The notes: generated by a model from the letters alone, not told the origin. A DNA stretch of 64,000 nucleotides from Nitzschia sp. DOCU1 (GCA_951394045.1 OX595989.1:3286001-3350000), one strand, 5' to 3'. Shown: positions 50,101 through 59,356, counted from the first letter of the stretch. Numbers and translations: made by a program.

Positions 50101-51491
50101 GTATTGACTGCAAGAGCCGACAAGATAGCACGGGCTCCCGTGTTACTGATGTCGTTCTCGGCCAGTCCCAGGACCTGAACGGTGGCGTTAACTTCCATCA
50201 TTTTCGCAAGGGCAGTTGCACCGTCGTCCGAAATTCCATTCCATCCCAAATAGAGCTTCTCGATAACGGAGTTTTTGTTTGCAGCAATGGCGTTGGCGAT
50301 GTGTTCGGCGCCTTCATCATGCATGAAGTTACCGTCCAGATTCAATGTTTTGAGAGTTTTGTTCGTGCGAAGGAAGGTACCATCGTCCATGTCCCAGATT
50401 TCATTCTGGGAGAGGTTGAGAGTATGCAAGATGGTTCGTCGATTCTTGCTCAAAGCATCCAACACGGCAACAGCACCCCGGCTACTGATGGCGTTTTCGC
50501 TAAGATCCAACTCCTCCAAGGTGGTTGACTGCTCCAACAAAAAGACCAGAGACTCGGCACCCTTATTTCCCACATTGTTTTGGCGCAAGCTCAACTTTTT
50601 GAGATTTATGTGATTACCAGCCTTGATACCTTCCATGATCCTTTCAACGCCTTCATCTCTTAACTTGCATTTGTCCAAGGTGACACTCTCCAAAGTCTTG
50701 GCCTTTCCTAGGGCGTTAACGACTGCTTCCAGATCTTCGGTTCGAAGCGAGACCTTACTCAAGTCTAAAACCGTGAAGTAGTCATAGAGCATAAGCTGTT
50801 CGACCCGATGAGAGACGATGGGATTAATCTCCCCGTCTTCTACAGTTGGATTGACATCCTTGGTCATGGTAGTGTCCACAGTGGCATCATCGTCGTCACT
50901 CATATCCATGCTCGAGACTGATGAAGAAGTGGAGCCGCCCGACGAATTTTTCTTGGCTTTTCGTCGCCTACGAAAGTTAGCAATTCCGCTGAAGCCGCTC
51001 ATCCCACTGATTCCACTGATGGCCGAAAGACCACTCATGGCGGACATCCCAGACATGTCGGAAGCAATGGACATATCGTCGTCCTGCATAGCGCTCATAA
51101 CGCTGCCAGTTTCAGGGTTGGCTCTGGGTTTGCGTCGACTCGGTCGTTTGGCCCCACCTTTAAAGCGATCTGATAATCGTTGACGGCGTGAACTAGCACG
51201 ACCCCCACCGCCACCTTCCCCCAGCATTCGTTTCGCTTGTCCTAGCGTAAAACAGGTGGGCTGAAGACAGTACCCTTTGTAGACGGTGTATTCTCCAGTC
51301 ATATCATCATGCAACGTCATAGGCTCCCATTTACGGCCTCGCCCAAACATCTTGACGACGCGGCGGTGCGTCTTGACCTTGGCGCAACGACGACACAAGC
51401 CATGATCCTTGCAGTATTCTTCAAACTCTTCGCCGCTCAAGACTTTGCCGTCGACTTCTAAGAAGGAGACTGTAGGGTACCCTTCAGCCAT
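47109..51491 (-). CDS. NLR-like protein 2: Cys motif, LRR, CHAT-like, STAND NTPase, UVR coiled coil, macro domain
   Basis: One exon, 1460 residues, ATG 51491. Same order as NLR-like 1: Cys motif C27, C33, C36, C75, C80; a linker with a short SGMS/SGLS/SGIS repeat (about 147-170); LRRs (about 235-490); an acidic linker; CHAT-like (about 612-820), where His693 is kept (HFMSHGH) but the Cys position is Val735 (VVSAVHA); FVGRE near 845-849; Walker A GGTEGSGKKT (868-877); Walker B ILIIDG with Asp959; UVR-like helices (about 1125-1200); and macro domain (about 1245-1455) with VCWTNENC and AIGEAEIVGP. CC follows HVV at 754-755, as in the other two. It is divergent from NLR-like 3 and convergent with p47. 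Confidence 0.9.
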   Translation of the reverse strand: MAEGYPTVSFLEVDGKVLSGEEFEEYCKDHGLCRRCAKVKTHRRVVKMFGRGRKWEPMTLHDDMTGEYTVYKGYCLQPTCFTLGQAKRMLGEGGGGGRASSRRQRLSDRFKGGAKRPSRRKPRANPETGSVMSAMQDDDMSIASDMSGMSAMSGLSAISGISGMSGFSGIANFRRRRKAKKNSSGGSTSSSVSSMDMSDDDDATVDTTMTKDVNPTVEDGEINPIVSHRVEQLMLYDYFTVLDLSKVSLRTEDLEAVVNALGKAKTLESVTLDKCKLRDEGVERIMEGIKAGNHINLKKLSLRQNNVGNKGAESLVFLLEQSTTLEELDLSENAISSRGAVAVLDALSKNRRTILHTLNLSQNEIWDMDDGTFLRTNKTLKTLNLDGNFMHDEGAEHIANAIAANKNSVIEKLYLGWNGISDDGATALAKMMEVNATVQVLGLAENDISNTGARAILSALAVNTSVREISGLYHNQIDRKFIIVAIKRLLHRYGERTGLAQPDDGEGGEQPPPKPTVPGEEKTPEADDDASDNSTNWAAQMYAEPRADEPPQEKRSSVALDAIEHWDWGTFGIDEIEERENQLAPGAMPEPMPDSTDEEEEEDTGPMSTSGLKVGRISIFRSAPLAYFNRQTSEHHDVPLLDFDYEEAALEELFENKDSLGAHIEVVHEIATLDRIKEFFSRGISPVLHFMSHGHPDCLALENGFGYMHAMGRDDLEQLIKSNQGTTKVVVVSAVHAQATADIFLNAGVKHVVCCEREPFFRDEGPVEFAKVFYKSLAENKTLQEAFDNAVKAVDNSTRFMLLPKQPPTSDYHMIDVLFGGRLPKKPALPPPGDMSMLPPLPPHFVGREVDMYEILESLRVDDVVRIGGTEGSGKKTLLAAVSRYILSRPKSFGIGAVYWLPAPPDIFPEEDTCYGDLCQVIDLLVEAEDDIWDEDLYAECRERIMVELEDQKSILIIDGRIFLTEASGENLERFLSHLLNEVSVKIILLTAHEGSARTKRSRAEETMITMGPLDFKSTALLFGHSCPHVSPEGNLLVHTAEEFAKLMVPPSVKKQGADLNKELSRRQLELYNQMGRGIPKDVIAAAATISEEDLANMGRFAQRPEVQVENAEALKNEITTRTSQLEKALKRKNFLRAQDLADTLDELERMKSKFPSLDNLAEKEKELKKEFSELLKARKYDEANKVKRQILALKKDMMREKFSKPKGAAAAPSSERLQKLQARIDQLQAQANQIKLTDEDIADCTLAIRNASQCELRISAGVIVDFSYSGGMSGLVCWTNENCDFTTYKVGEQILSFGGKNLKDDAEFLPALADTKWGPAKIAIGEAEIVGPRSYSKLAARYVVLAVPPMSPSNDDDEWDETTDEDAFNFVETGLKSCYRSAFGLIKNTGMEAVGISTVTTKEGGKVYEKVLQIGLQTLIEEAKNTKLKSIHYMASTEKEARLLIKMAKTNGLSPVVRK

Positions 51492-52515
51492 TTTTGTGGG
51501 TAAAAGGTTCCTTTAGAGGAAATGCAAAGTACCCGACACTGAAGTAAAAGCCACTAATTGAAGTGTTCGAACACAAAATCGGTTGTTTCTAGTGTCGATC
51601 TCCTACACTTTAGGCATGCAGAGATCTTTAGAGGTCCTAATTCAAGGCAAAGAAGAACTTTCGCTCCCGTCACACAGGCTCGGAACGATCTTCACGAAAG
51701 AGGCGCGTTGACCCCAAAAATTCATCTTCAGTGGTGGCTCACGCTTTTCAATCTCTGGCTCGCTCTGCGCGCAAGCGGTCATAACTATGACTTTTCTCAA
51801 CATTCTGTACCAAGGTCAACGTACGTGGGTTTACGTGATCGTCAGTCAATCGTACGTGCATTTTCCGAGAAATTTTAAGTCAATTTAGTCATTTGGTATA
51901 TTTAAGCCGGTGGGAAAAGTCGCCTATTTCGTCGGTCTGCCGGGCTCGAAAATTTCATTTGATAGCCTGCGACACATCGGAACGGATGGCATGAAGTCGT
52001 CAATTCTGGAGGATGTAATTTTTCACAAGCTGGGCTTTTACTTAACATACTTTTAGGAAAGGCATAACTTTTTTGTAAGCAGTCATCCTGTGTCCGACAC
52101 TGTAGTGGACTTGGTGGTGCCACAGCATCTGAGATCTTCTCTCTCTCTTACCATCATCGGACTGCAACGCACCTTTCATCCTGTTTGAGAAGGTCCAACT
52201 TTGGCTTGTGCATTTCGGGTTATTCAGGGCGCCAATTGGACCGTGTTAGGATCTCCACGAGACGGGTCAAGATAGTGGAAAGAGCTAGCGATCCAAGGAA
52301 AGGTGAAGGGAACGGACCAGCGCAGAAGTGTGTATACCATCGACAATCGGTTGCGTGCAAAACACATTCGATTGCACCGTCTGGCGAGGGGTGCTACCCA
52401 AGAAAACTTTATCAGTTACTGGTATTATTCTTCCTGCATTGAACTATCTTAAACAAGCAGTTCAAGTTTGCCACTCCTGGGTGAATTAATCTATACTATC
52501 GGTGACCACGCCAGC
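51492..52515. promoter_or_regulatory. Head-to-head spacer between NLR-like 2 and NLR-like 3, with TACGTG cluster
   Basis: 1.02 kb between divergent starts. Three TACGTG sites (51822-51827, 51832-51837, 51853-51858) lie within 37 bp, about 330-370 bp upstream of the NLR-like 2 ATG. ACGT-core sites are classic bZIP targets. Shared regulation of the two genes is possible, not shown. Short ORFs here are not convincing. Confidence 0.5.
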
Positions 52516-55500
52516 ATGAAAACCTCTCACGTCTACGCCGAGAGACCGCCCATGAAAAATCGAGAGTCAGTACAGAATATCAACAAAATGGCCTTGAAGT
52601 TGGAGGGAGATGAATTGGAAGACTACTGCAAAAAGCGTGGTCTTTGTCCACTGTGTGCGAAAACTCGAACGAAGAAGAAAGCGTTCAAACTTATGAACAA
52701 AAACAAATGGGAATTATTGACTATCACGGACAGGAAAGGGGCGTACAAAGTATACAAAGGATATTGCGTTAAACAAAACTGCTTCACCTTGGACCAAGCG
52801 AAGCGACTGGCTGGAGAGGTGGTGGCCTCGTCCGAACCGCGAAGACGGAACCTCAAGGTGAATCCTAGCCTTAATCGATCCACATCGAACGTATCCAGTG
52901 TCGGCGGGGAAGATTCCGATGACGACGCAAATGAAACAAATAAGGGAAGTCAATTGGCGCACAAACGCACTCCAGAAGCCTTTCCTCCGCCGGAACTGCG
53001 GAATGCCGCCAATTTTGAGGTACGGGACGACCAACCACTTTTTGTGATTGAGAAGGCAGTCGAGGGCCTGCATCAAAACTCGAATACGATACTTGTTTTG
53101 GAACTGAGTGGTCTACAACTACGAACGATTGACTTTAAATCACTGGCTGAGGGGCTGAAGGTCAATTCGACATTGACCGCCCTGATATTGGAAAACTCAA
53201 AGTTGGACGACAAACACCTCAGCATCATTGCTTCGGGATTGGAAAAGGCGAGTGATATCCCACTTAAAAAGCTCTACTTGAGAAGCAATCAAGTGGGAGA
53301 TACAGGAGTCGACGCTTTGCGCCCATTTCTACAGGCCAACAACACTCTAGAGAGACTCGATCTGTCGAGGAATTGCGTCACGAGTCGGGGAGCACTGGCG
53401 ATCTTCAGTGCCTTTCATCGCAACACGTTGACCAGGATCAGAAGCATCGACTTATCTCACAATAATCTGGGGGATTTGGTTGACGAGTCGAGTGGGATTG
53501 AGCCCTTTCTGGGGGGAAATGGTAGTCTGCGGATACTTAACCTCGAAGGAAACCGCTTGAACGACGAGACCATCCAAGCTTTGTCTTTGGGAATGAAACA
53601 CAATGATCAGACCGCGCTAGAGCGATTGTACCTAGGTTGGAATTCGTTCGGCGACGATGGGGCCATGGCATTGGCAGAAATGCTGGAAGAAAATACGTCG
53701 CTGCTGGTCCTGGGGCTTGGGGAAAATCAGATACAGAATTTGGGTGGGAGAGCACTGTTGGCTGCATTGGATCGGAACGTTACGCTCAAGGATATACCAG
53801 GGCTATGGAGAAACAAAATCGATAGGCGTTTTATCATCATTGCGATTAGACGGCTGTTACTAACCAATGAAAAGAACGACAAGGTGAGGTCGAAGCTGTA
53901 CGAACAATCCCCTTCCAACAATCCCGGAAGAATGGCTTCTGTGATAGCTTTCGATTCCGGGTTCGACGACCCTTTTGACTCTACACCGAGCGTGGGGGGA
54001 GGAACCGCAGTGAGTACAATGTCAAATGATGTGGACTATGCTGAGCCGTCTAGTACTACAGACGCCGACGATGACGACATGCCGGTTGGTCGTGGAAGGA
54101 AGCCTACACATGTGCGAGTCGCCAGGCTAATGCCACAACAAGAAGAGGGAATGGTAGATTCAGATAGTTTGCCCGATGGGGAAGACTCCCCGTACGATCA
54201 AATGGTGATATTGCAATCAAATGCGTTGACTACGTTTGATCGAGAGACTGGGACCCACACGCCGATTCCAGCCATTGATGTCGATTACGAGAGCTCTCTC
54301 ATAAAGGAAGCGTTAAGCCAAGTAGTGGTAGGCAAGATCGATACCGAGGTTGAAGTTGCCACTGTGGAAAGCTTCGCGGCAGCGTTCGAGCGGTCAAAAT
54401 CCACTATTCTGCACATTTCGTGCGTCGGACAAACAAATCAGCTAGTACTTGAAGAAGGCTTCGGTGGGATCCAAAACATATCCATTGGCGACGTCAAACG
54501 ACTTGTCACATCTTCGGAGGGCAGGCTTCAAGTGGTTGTTGTGTCTTCTCGAGATGCAAAGCCGATCGGGAAGATGTTTATAGATACAGGCGTGCCACAC
54601 GTGGTGTGCTGTTCTCTAGATTACCGATTTCGCGACTTGGTGGGAATGGAGTTCGTGCAGAACTTCTACGCGGCTTTGGGGGGAAACAAGCCTTTGCAGC
54701 AGGCATTTCAGATTGCCAGATCCGCCGCCTGCACTTGCCCCCATGCAAAGGCGCAGCGCCTGGTCTCGGAGCGCTTTATGCTATTACCCGAACGCGGTGA
54801 CACAGACAACTACCACAATATTCCGGTCTTTTTCAATAAGTACATGCCTCCTAAGCATGTTGAGGAGAATGAAGAGGACCTGGGTACTCCCCAAGCCGAT
54901 CAGCTACCAAGACTCCCACAAAATTTTGTAGGCAGAGAGACGGTCGTTTATAAAATCTTGGAAAAAATTCGGGCAGACGACATTGTGCGAGTCATCGGAC
55001 CCCCTGGTTGTGGCAAAGACACTGTCGCCACAGCGGCGTGTCACTACGCTCTGAAGAGACGAGACATGTTGAAGTTGGACTTCTTATTTTGGTTGCCTGC
55101 CCCGGATGGAGTCGTCCCCGACGAGGACTCGCTCTATGAGGATCTTTGTCGAACTGTCAATTTTTTTAGGGGCACGGAGTCCTTGGGTGACGACGATACT
55201 TTGCTGGACCGGATTGAAATTGAGCTAGAGAGTCTTCGCACGCTGTTGGTGGTTGACGCGCGACAGTTTGAGAATCGAGCATCTCAAGTCGCGCTTGAGA
55301 AGTTTATTTCGTTTGTGCTGAATGTCGGCTCTACCAAGATTGTGCTTCTAGAAAATCGAAGCTCCGCGGATGAAATGTCACCCATTTCCCCTATTATACG
55401 CGACGCCACTGACTCGAACTTCGACGAAGCTACCATTGAAGTGACTCCTCTGGATTTCAAGCCGACCGCCCAACTCTTTGGAGAAGTATCCAAGTTTATT

Positions 55501-56841
55501 ACAAGCAGTGGGATTCCCGCCGCCCATGATGCCGCAGAATTCGCCGAGTTACTGGAGCCCTCCTATCTCCACGACGTTGACCTGAATTCCCTTATCTCCC
55601 AACGTCGATCCGATTTGTACAGCAGGATGGGCAATGGGATTCCTGCAGATGTCATAAAGGCTGCTAGCAACATGCCTTCGCGTGATTTCATTGACTTGAT
55701 TCGCATTGCCCATCGCCCCGAAATCTTTGTGGATTCTCTGAGTGCCCTCGATTTGGAAATTGAACGCCGGACTCTTCAAAAATCCAAGGCAGTTGACGAC
55801 AAAAACTACTTGCGGGCGACGGACTTGGATACTCTCCTGGAGGAATTGGATAGCATGCGGCCCGAGTTCCCTACGCTTGAAGAATTGAAGGAAGAAGAGG
55901 ATCTCATGAAGGCCGATCTGGCCGATGCAGTGGCAAATCGCCAGTACGATCAAGCCAACGAACTGAAGCGCGAACTGATAGCCATCAAGAAGAAGATAAT
56001 CAAGGAGAAACGATCTACGAATGCGGCCAAGAAAGAACGCGACCCAAATGACCAGGCCAAGAAGCTTAAAGCCCAAGTTCAAAACATGGTTTTGGCATCC
56101 AAGCGCCGTGATAGCAGCTTTCGGGGCCTGCCTGGCAACTTGGCCCCCCTTGTGGATCCCACCGGCCCGAATTTTGAAGTTACGTTTGCGATTACATGTG
56201 GCGACCATCGAGATTGCTCCTTTGTTGTCTGCGTGGGGGATGTGTTGGATTTTGAACATCCTGCAGACGCCCGCGGAATTGTCTGCTGGACCAACGAATG
56301 CTGTCAGCTAGAAGGAACCACTCAGGGCGATGCCTTGTTGGGCATGGGAGGCACCGCTGTGCGGGATGAACTATCCGAGCTGCCTGAAATGGTCAAGACT
56401 CCGTACGGCTCGGTTCGCTGTGCTACGGGAAATGCGTTGATCATGGGCCCCGCGAACTTTGGCCTTTTGAAATCGCCGTGTATCATCTTGTCCGTGGGCC
56501 CTCTGGCACCAAGTCGTTCGAATGTGAAAGTTCCGGAGAACGAGGAAGAAGAATATTGGACGGCTGATACGTTGGTGTATACAACGACTATGCTACGAAG
56601 TTGCTATCGCTCTAGCATTGTCCTAGCCAAGCATGCTGAACTCCAGGCACTTGCCTTGAGCTTATCTACCACTTCACCCCAAAGCCCCAGCTACGAGGCG
56701 ATGATACAAATCGGCTTGCAAACACTTGTCGAGGAAGTCCAGTTCTCTCATTTGCGGGATCTGCATTTGATGGCGCGGACGCCCGAGGAGGCTTCCTTGC
56801 TTGTGGAAATTTTGCATGATATGGGGCACCGCCAAATATAG
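52516..56841 (+). CDS. NLR-like protein 3: Cys motif, LRR, CHAT-like, STAND NTPase, UVR coiled coil, macro domain
   Basis: One exon. The frame opens at TTG 52468; the first ATG is 52516 (1441 residues), with in-frame ATGs at 52552 and 52588 that would keep the Cys motif. By comparison with the paralogs, 52516 or 52552 fits best. Domains: Cys motif C38, C44, C47, C84, C89; LRRs (about 190-450); CHAT-like (about 560-772) with HISCVG, so Val637 at the His position and Arg679 at the Cys position; FVGRE near 804-808; Walker A IGPPGCGKDT (827-836); Walker B LLVVDA with Asp914; UVR-like helices (about 1090-1165); macro domain (about 1220-1435) with VCWTNECC, CATGNALIMGPA and IILSVGPL. CC at 698-699. 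Its stop lies 35 bp from that of a convergent small membrane-protein gene. Confidence 0.9.
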   Translation: MKTSHVYAERPPMKNRESVQNINKMALKLEGDELEDYCKKRGLCPLCAKTRTKKKAFKLMNKNKWELLTITDRKGAYKVYKGYCVKQNCFTLDQAKRLAGEVVASSEPRRRNLKVNPSLNRSTSNVSSVGGEDSDDDANETNKGSQLAHKRTPEAFPPPELRNAANFEVRDDQPLFVIEKAVEGLHQNSNTILVLELSGLQLRTIDFKSLAEGLKVNSTLTALILENSKLDDKHLSIIASGLEKASDIPLKKLYLRSNQVGDTGVDALRPFLQANNTLERLDLSRNCVTSRGALAIFSAFHRNTLTRIRSIDLSHNNLGDLVDESSGIEPFLGGNGSLRILNLEGNRLNDETIQALSLGMKHNDQTALERLYLGWNSFGDDGAMALAEMLEENTSLLVLGLGENQIQNLGGRALLAALDRNVTLKDIPGLWRNKIDRRFIIIAIRRLLLTNEKNDKVRSKLYEQSPSNNPGRMASVIAFDSGFDDPFDSTPSVGGGTAVSTMSNDVDYAEPSSTTDADDDDMPVGRGRKPTHVRVARLMPQQEEGMVDSDSLPDGEDSPYDQMVILQSNALTTFDRETGTHTPIPAIDVDYESSLIKEALSQVVVGKIDTEVEVATVESFAAAFERSKSTILHISCVGQTNQLVLEEGFGGIQNISIGDVKRLVTSSEGRLQVVVVSSRDAKPIGKMFIDTGVPHVVCCSLDYRFRDLVGMEFVQNFYAALGGNKPLQQAFQIARSAACTCPHAKAQRLVSERFMLLPERGDTDNYHNIPVFFNKYMPPKHVEENEEDLGTPQADQLPRLPQNFVGRETVVYKILEKIRADDIVRVIGPPGCGKDTVATAACHYALKRRDMLKLDFLFWLPAPDGVVPDEDSLYEDLCRTVNFFRGTESLGDDDTLLDRIEIELESLRTLLVVDARQFENRASQVALEKFISFVLNVGSTKIVLLENRSSADEMSPISPIIRDATDSNFDEATIEVTPLDFKPTAQLFGEVSKFITSSGIPAAHDAAEFAELLEPSYLHDVDLNSLISQRRSDLYSRMGNGIPADVIKAASNMPSRDFIDLIRIAHRPEIFVDSLSALDLEIERRTLQKSKAVDDKNYLRATDLDTLLEELDSMRPEFPTLEELKEEEDLMKADLADAVANRQYDQANELKRELIAIKKKIIKEKRSTNAAKKERDPNDQAKKLKAQVQNMVLASKRRDSSFRGLPGNLAPLVDPTGPNFEVTFAITCGDHRDCSFVVCVGDVLDFEHPADARGIVCWTNECCQLEGTTQGDALLGMGGTAVRDELSELPEMVKTPYGSVRCATGNALIMGPANFGLLKSPCIILSVGPLAPSRSNVKVPENEEEEYWTADTLVYTTTMLRSCYRSSIVLAKHAELQALALSLSTTSPQSPSYEAMIQIGLQTLVEEVQFSHLRDLHLMARTPEEASLLVEILHDMGHRQI

Positions 56842-56876
56842 TCACCAGTAGAGTGAAGATGTTATAATTTGTACTA

Positions 56877-57176
56877 TCAATCCGTCTCTTCTCTGGGAAC
56901 ACCTTGATAGCTCGATGGATTTGACACTGCTTCCAGCATTGGCCTCGTCTCTTTTCGGCTCAATGAGCTCGCTTCCCAAATTTGCCCGAGCCATCGAACA
57001 AAGAAAATAGCAGCTACTGACAAAGCCACCGGTCTCCAAAACCACACAGTATTAGCATTCCGTAATCCACAGGCTTCGCTGAACCCCCAAATGGCACCAC
57101 CGCCTCCCAGCACTTCCAACACAAACTTGGCTAGAAACGTCGCTATGAGTTTTTCGCCGTTCGATCCTTCCGTCAT
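56877..57176 (-). CDS. Small two-helix membrane protein, unknown function
   Basis: 99 residues from ATG 57176. Two hydrophobic segments are visible: about 9-28 (LIATFLAKFVLEVLGGGGAI) and about 47-63 (FWRPVALSVAAIFFVRW), with a polar C-terminus. No family recognised. The coding call rests on the ATG start and a membrane-protein composition. It is convergent with NLR-like 3. Confidence 0.65.
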   Translation of the reverse strand: MTEGSNGEKLIATFLAKFVLEVLGGGGAIWGFSEACGLRNANTVWFWRPVALSVAAIFFVRWLGQIWEASSLSRKETRPMLEAVSNPSSYQGVPREETD

Positions 57177-57758
57177 GTCTCGTCGTGATTGAAGTGCCCT
57201 ATTCTCAAATTGAGACTGAAAGAGTGGAATCCTTCTTTCGACTGTAGCAAGGGCCGCTTTTGCACTGTCAAAATCGGTGATAGCTTGGTGTCATTGCTTT
57301 CGCTGTTCGATGCCTCTGCCCTCCATTTTTTCCATTTCACGTCGACGGGACTGATGGTTCACGACACTTTTGGGGACGACTCATTTGACATAGTTCGGGG
57401 ACAATGGTTGGGTGTTGAAACTTTAGGGAGCCGTAGGGAGGGGGGCACGAAATGCCGAATTAGATGACTCAAATGACATCTAAGCTTCGAGGATTTCTTC
57501 CCCCCATTTTCGCCGCGATGATGCCGGTCGGGAGCGATGACGATGATGACACGTGAAGAAAAAGCTGGAAGAGAGGTTACACTTCCCTTTTTATGCTCTA
57601 CTAGCAGCGGGGAGTCCTATTGACCCCAGCGTATCCTCACGTCGAGCTGTGTCTACAGTCGAGTGCCGTCTAGTGTCCTGGTGCATCGCAAATCTGACGA
57701 GGATTCGATTGCAGGGACTTACCGCAAAATCCCGATCTCATTTCTTTCTGGTAGAAAC
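57177..57758. promoter_or_regulatory. Divergent spacer between the small membrane protein and the coiled-coil protein
   Basis: 582 bp, presumably both promoters. No motif or gene supported. Confidence 0.4.
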
Positions 57759-58880
57759 ATGGCGTTGACATCTGCAACAGAAAACGCGTCGGATGGAATT
57801 CATCCCGACCTTCAAAAAGAACTAGAAGAGTTGGATGACGATGACGACGATGATGATGACGAGGACATTGAGCTTTCACTCAAGCAAGATCCTCAATCCC
57901 AAACACTGGCAGCCTTGGAAGAACAATTGGCCGCCGCAACGAAAGAGTTGACGGCTATTCGGAGCGAACGGGAGAAGCAACGCATTCAGCTCGACCAAGT
58001 GACTAAAGAGCACGTGTCATTGCAAAATCAAAAAGAACTTCGTCTGGAACGGATCAAGCTTCAAGAACAACTGGACGAATTGCAGGGGACGATCGATGCC
58101 AAGGCTTTGTTAAACCGGATTGCTCAAGAAAATTTGGAGCAGACCAAGTCGCATCATCGTCAGCTTCTAAAAACGCTCAAGTTATTACAAGGGGGTGTAG
58201 AGCATATCCTCGAGCAGTCAACTACCGACCCATCCACCACTGCAGAAGGACGGGCCCGAGCCTACCAGCGCCAAACACTGTTAAAAGACATTTTGAAACA
58301 AGATTGGAAATCAAATCAATCCTTGTTTGCCGCTCACGATGAGATCCAAGAGGATGGCGATGGCGAGATTCGTCTCTTTCACCAAAAGAACCGCCGCTAC
58401 GATTCCATTGACAGTATGATGAGTGAAATCGCCAGCATTTCCCCCGAAGACATGCTGTTTGGGCCATCGGCGGCTATTAGTAACCGAGCGACAGTGTTCC
58501 GAGCCGCCAAGTCATTAATCTCCACCTCTAATCGCGAGGGGCGCTCTCGTAGCCGCTCCAAATTTTACTTGGAAGAGGATCAACAGCGGGCCCGTAGTCT
58601 GTCACGAAGTAAGGCAAGCTTTGATGGTAATGCCAGTACAGGCAGTGTGGGGCAGCGCCGGCGAAGCAAGTCAGGTGGACGCAAAGGTACTCTCCGGCGC
58701 ACGAAATCGTTGACCATGCCGACAAGTCCTTCTACAGGGGGCCACACTAACAGCATCAGCAGCGGGTCAAGTCGACGCAAGACATCCCTAATGCGCATGC
58801 TGGATGAGCCGCATGATGACGATGTAGGGTCCGAAGACACTCCACGAACTACCAACACACAAGGCTCTGTTGGAAGATAG
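57759..58880 (+). CDS. Coiled-coil protein with acidic N-terminus and basic Ser/Arg-rich C-terminus, unknown
   Basis: 373 residues from ATG 57759; the frame is open upstream to a GTG, which is not chosen. A run of nine Asp lies near residue 27. A coiled coil runs from about 50 to 150 (TLAALEEQLAAATKELTAI and following heptads rich in Leu, Glu and Lys). The second half is rich in Arg-Ser pairs (SRSRSKF, ARSLSRSKA, RRTKSLTMP), resembling kinase-regulated RS-type tails. Not recognised as a known family. Single exon. Confidence 0.72.
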   Translation: MALTSATENASDGIHPDLQKELEELDDDDDDDDDEDIELSLKQDPQSQTLAALEEQLAAATKELTAIRSEREKQRIQLDQVTKEHVSLQNQKELRLERIKLQEQLDELQGTIDAKALLNRIAQENLEQTKSHHRQLLKTLKLLQGGVEHILEQSTTDPSTTAEGRARAYQRQTLLKDILKQDWKSNQSLFAAHDEIQEDGDGEIRLFHQKNRRYDSIDSMMSEIASISPEDMLFGPSAAISNRATVFRAAKSLISTSNREGRSRSRSKFYLEEDQQRARSLSRSKASFDGNASTGSVGQRRRSKSGGRKGTLRRTKSLTMPTSPSTGGHTNSISSGSSRRKTSLMRMLDEPHDDDVGSEDTPRTTNTQGSVGR

Positions 58881-58971
58881 GTGGTACAACTACGAGTTAA
58901 GAGAAATGAGTCTTTTGTTCCTACTTTGGTTTATGATCCGACGTCAACGGAAAGACTTGTGGCAAGCGCAA

Positions 58972-59356
58972 GTGAGTGCTGCTTCAAGCAGTGGGGCTCA
59001 GGCCAGCAGCAACGCAACCTGCCATGCAAACGCCCAAGGAGCTGTTGCATCCGACAATGGCAGCGGGGATTCCGGCGCCGGCCGTGACAGTACCAAAGGT
59101 GAACCCAGCAGCAGCGTAACATGATGCGGCAAGGGCATTGCAACCTGTTTGGCAAATGCCATAGACCAAGGGGCCTGCCTTGGCCACGGGGAGTTGAACC
59201 AAGCCGAGCAAAATGGTACACAAGACGGTCAAGAGGCAACTGCGGGGGTTAAGGGAGACGTAGGGTTTGCGGATCATTGTCTTGGAAGCGATGCGTGTTT
59301 TTGTGTTGTTCGAACGAGGCCGGCAAGTTTTTATGAGATTCGTGTCAAACTGTCTT
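58972..59356. repeat. Duplicated segment, copy 1 (carries the intact mini-gene)
   Basis: Clearly similar to 61105-61489 in the same orientation, from about GAGTGAGTGCTTC/GTGAGTGCTGCTTC at one end to GTGTCAAACTGTCTTA at the other. A further short match, CGACGAAACAAGACGA, lies at about 59678-59693 and about 61506-61521, which suggests the duplication was longer and copy 2 has lost about 300 bp. Confidence 0.8.
58984..59277 (-). CDS. Small secreted Cys/Gly/Ala-rich protein
   Basis: 97 residues from ATG 59277; an upstream ATG at 59397 would add 40 residues of unlikely sequence. A signal peptide (SCLLTVLCTILLGLVQ) is followed by VAKA|GPLVYG. The mature part has ICQTGCN, ASCYAAAG, TVTAGAGIPAAIVGCN and CMAGCVAAG, a spacing of six Cys in a hydrophobic Ala/Gly background that I associate with a widespread small eukaryotic family of unknown function. 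A broken copy lies at 61105-61489. Confidence 0.75.
   Translation of the reverse strand: MIRKPYVSLNPRSCLLTVLCTILLGLVQLPVAKAGPLVYGICQTGCNALAASCYAAAGFTFGTVTAGAGIPAAIVGCNSSLGVCMAGCVAAGLSPTA

Noticed and set aside
47109..51491. Reading the 147-170 linker repeat as a transmembrane segment
   Set aside because: It is rich in Ser and Gly and is not long or hydrophobic enough.
52468..52515. 16-codon extension of NLR-like 3
   Set aside because: It begins at TTG; the first ATG is 52516.
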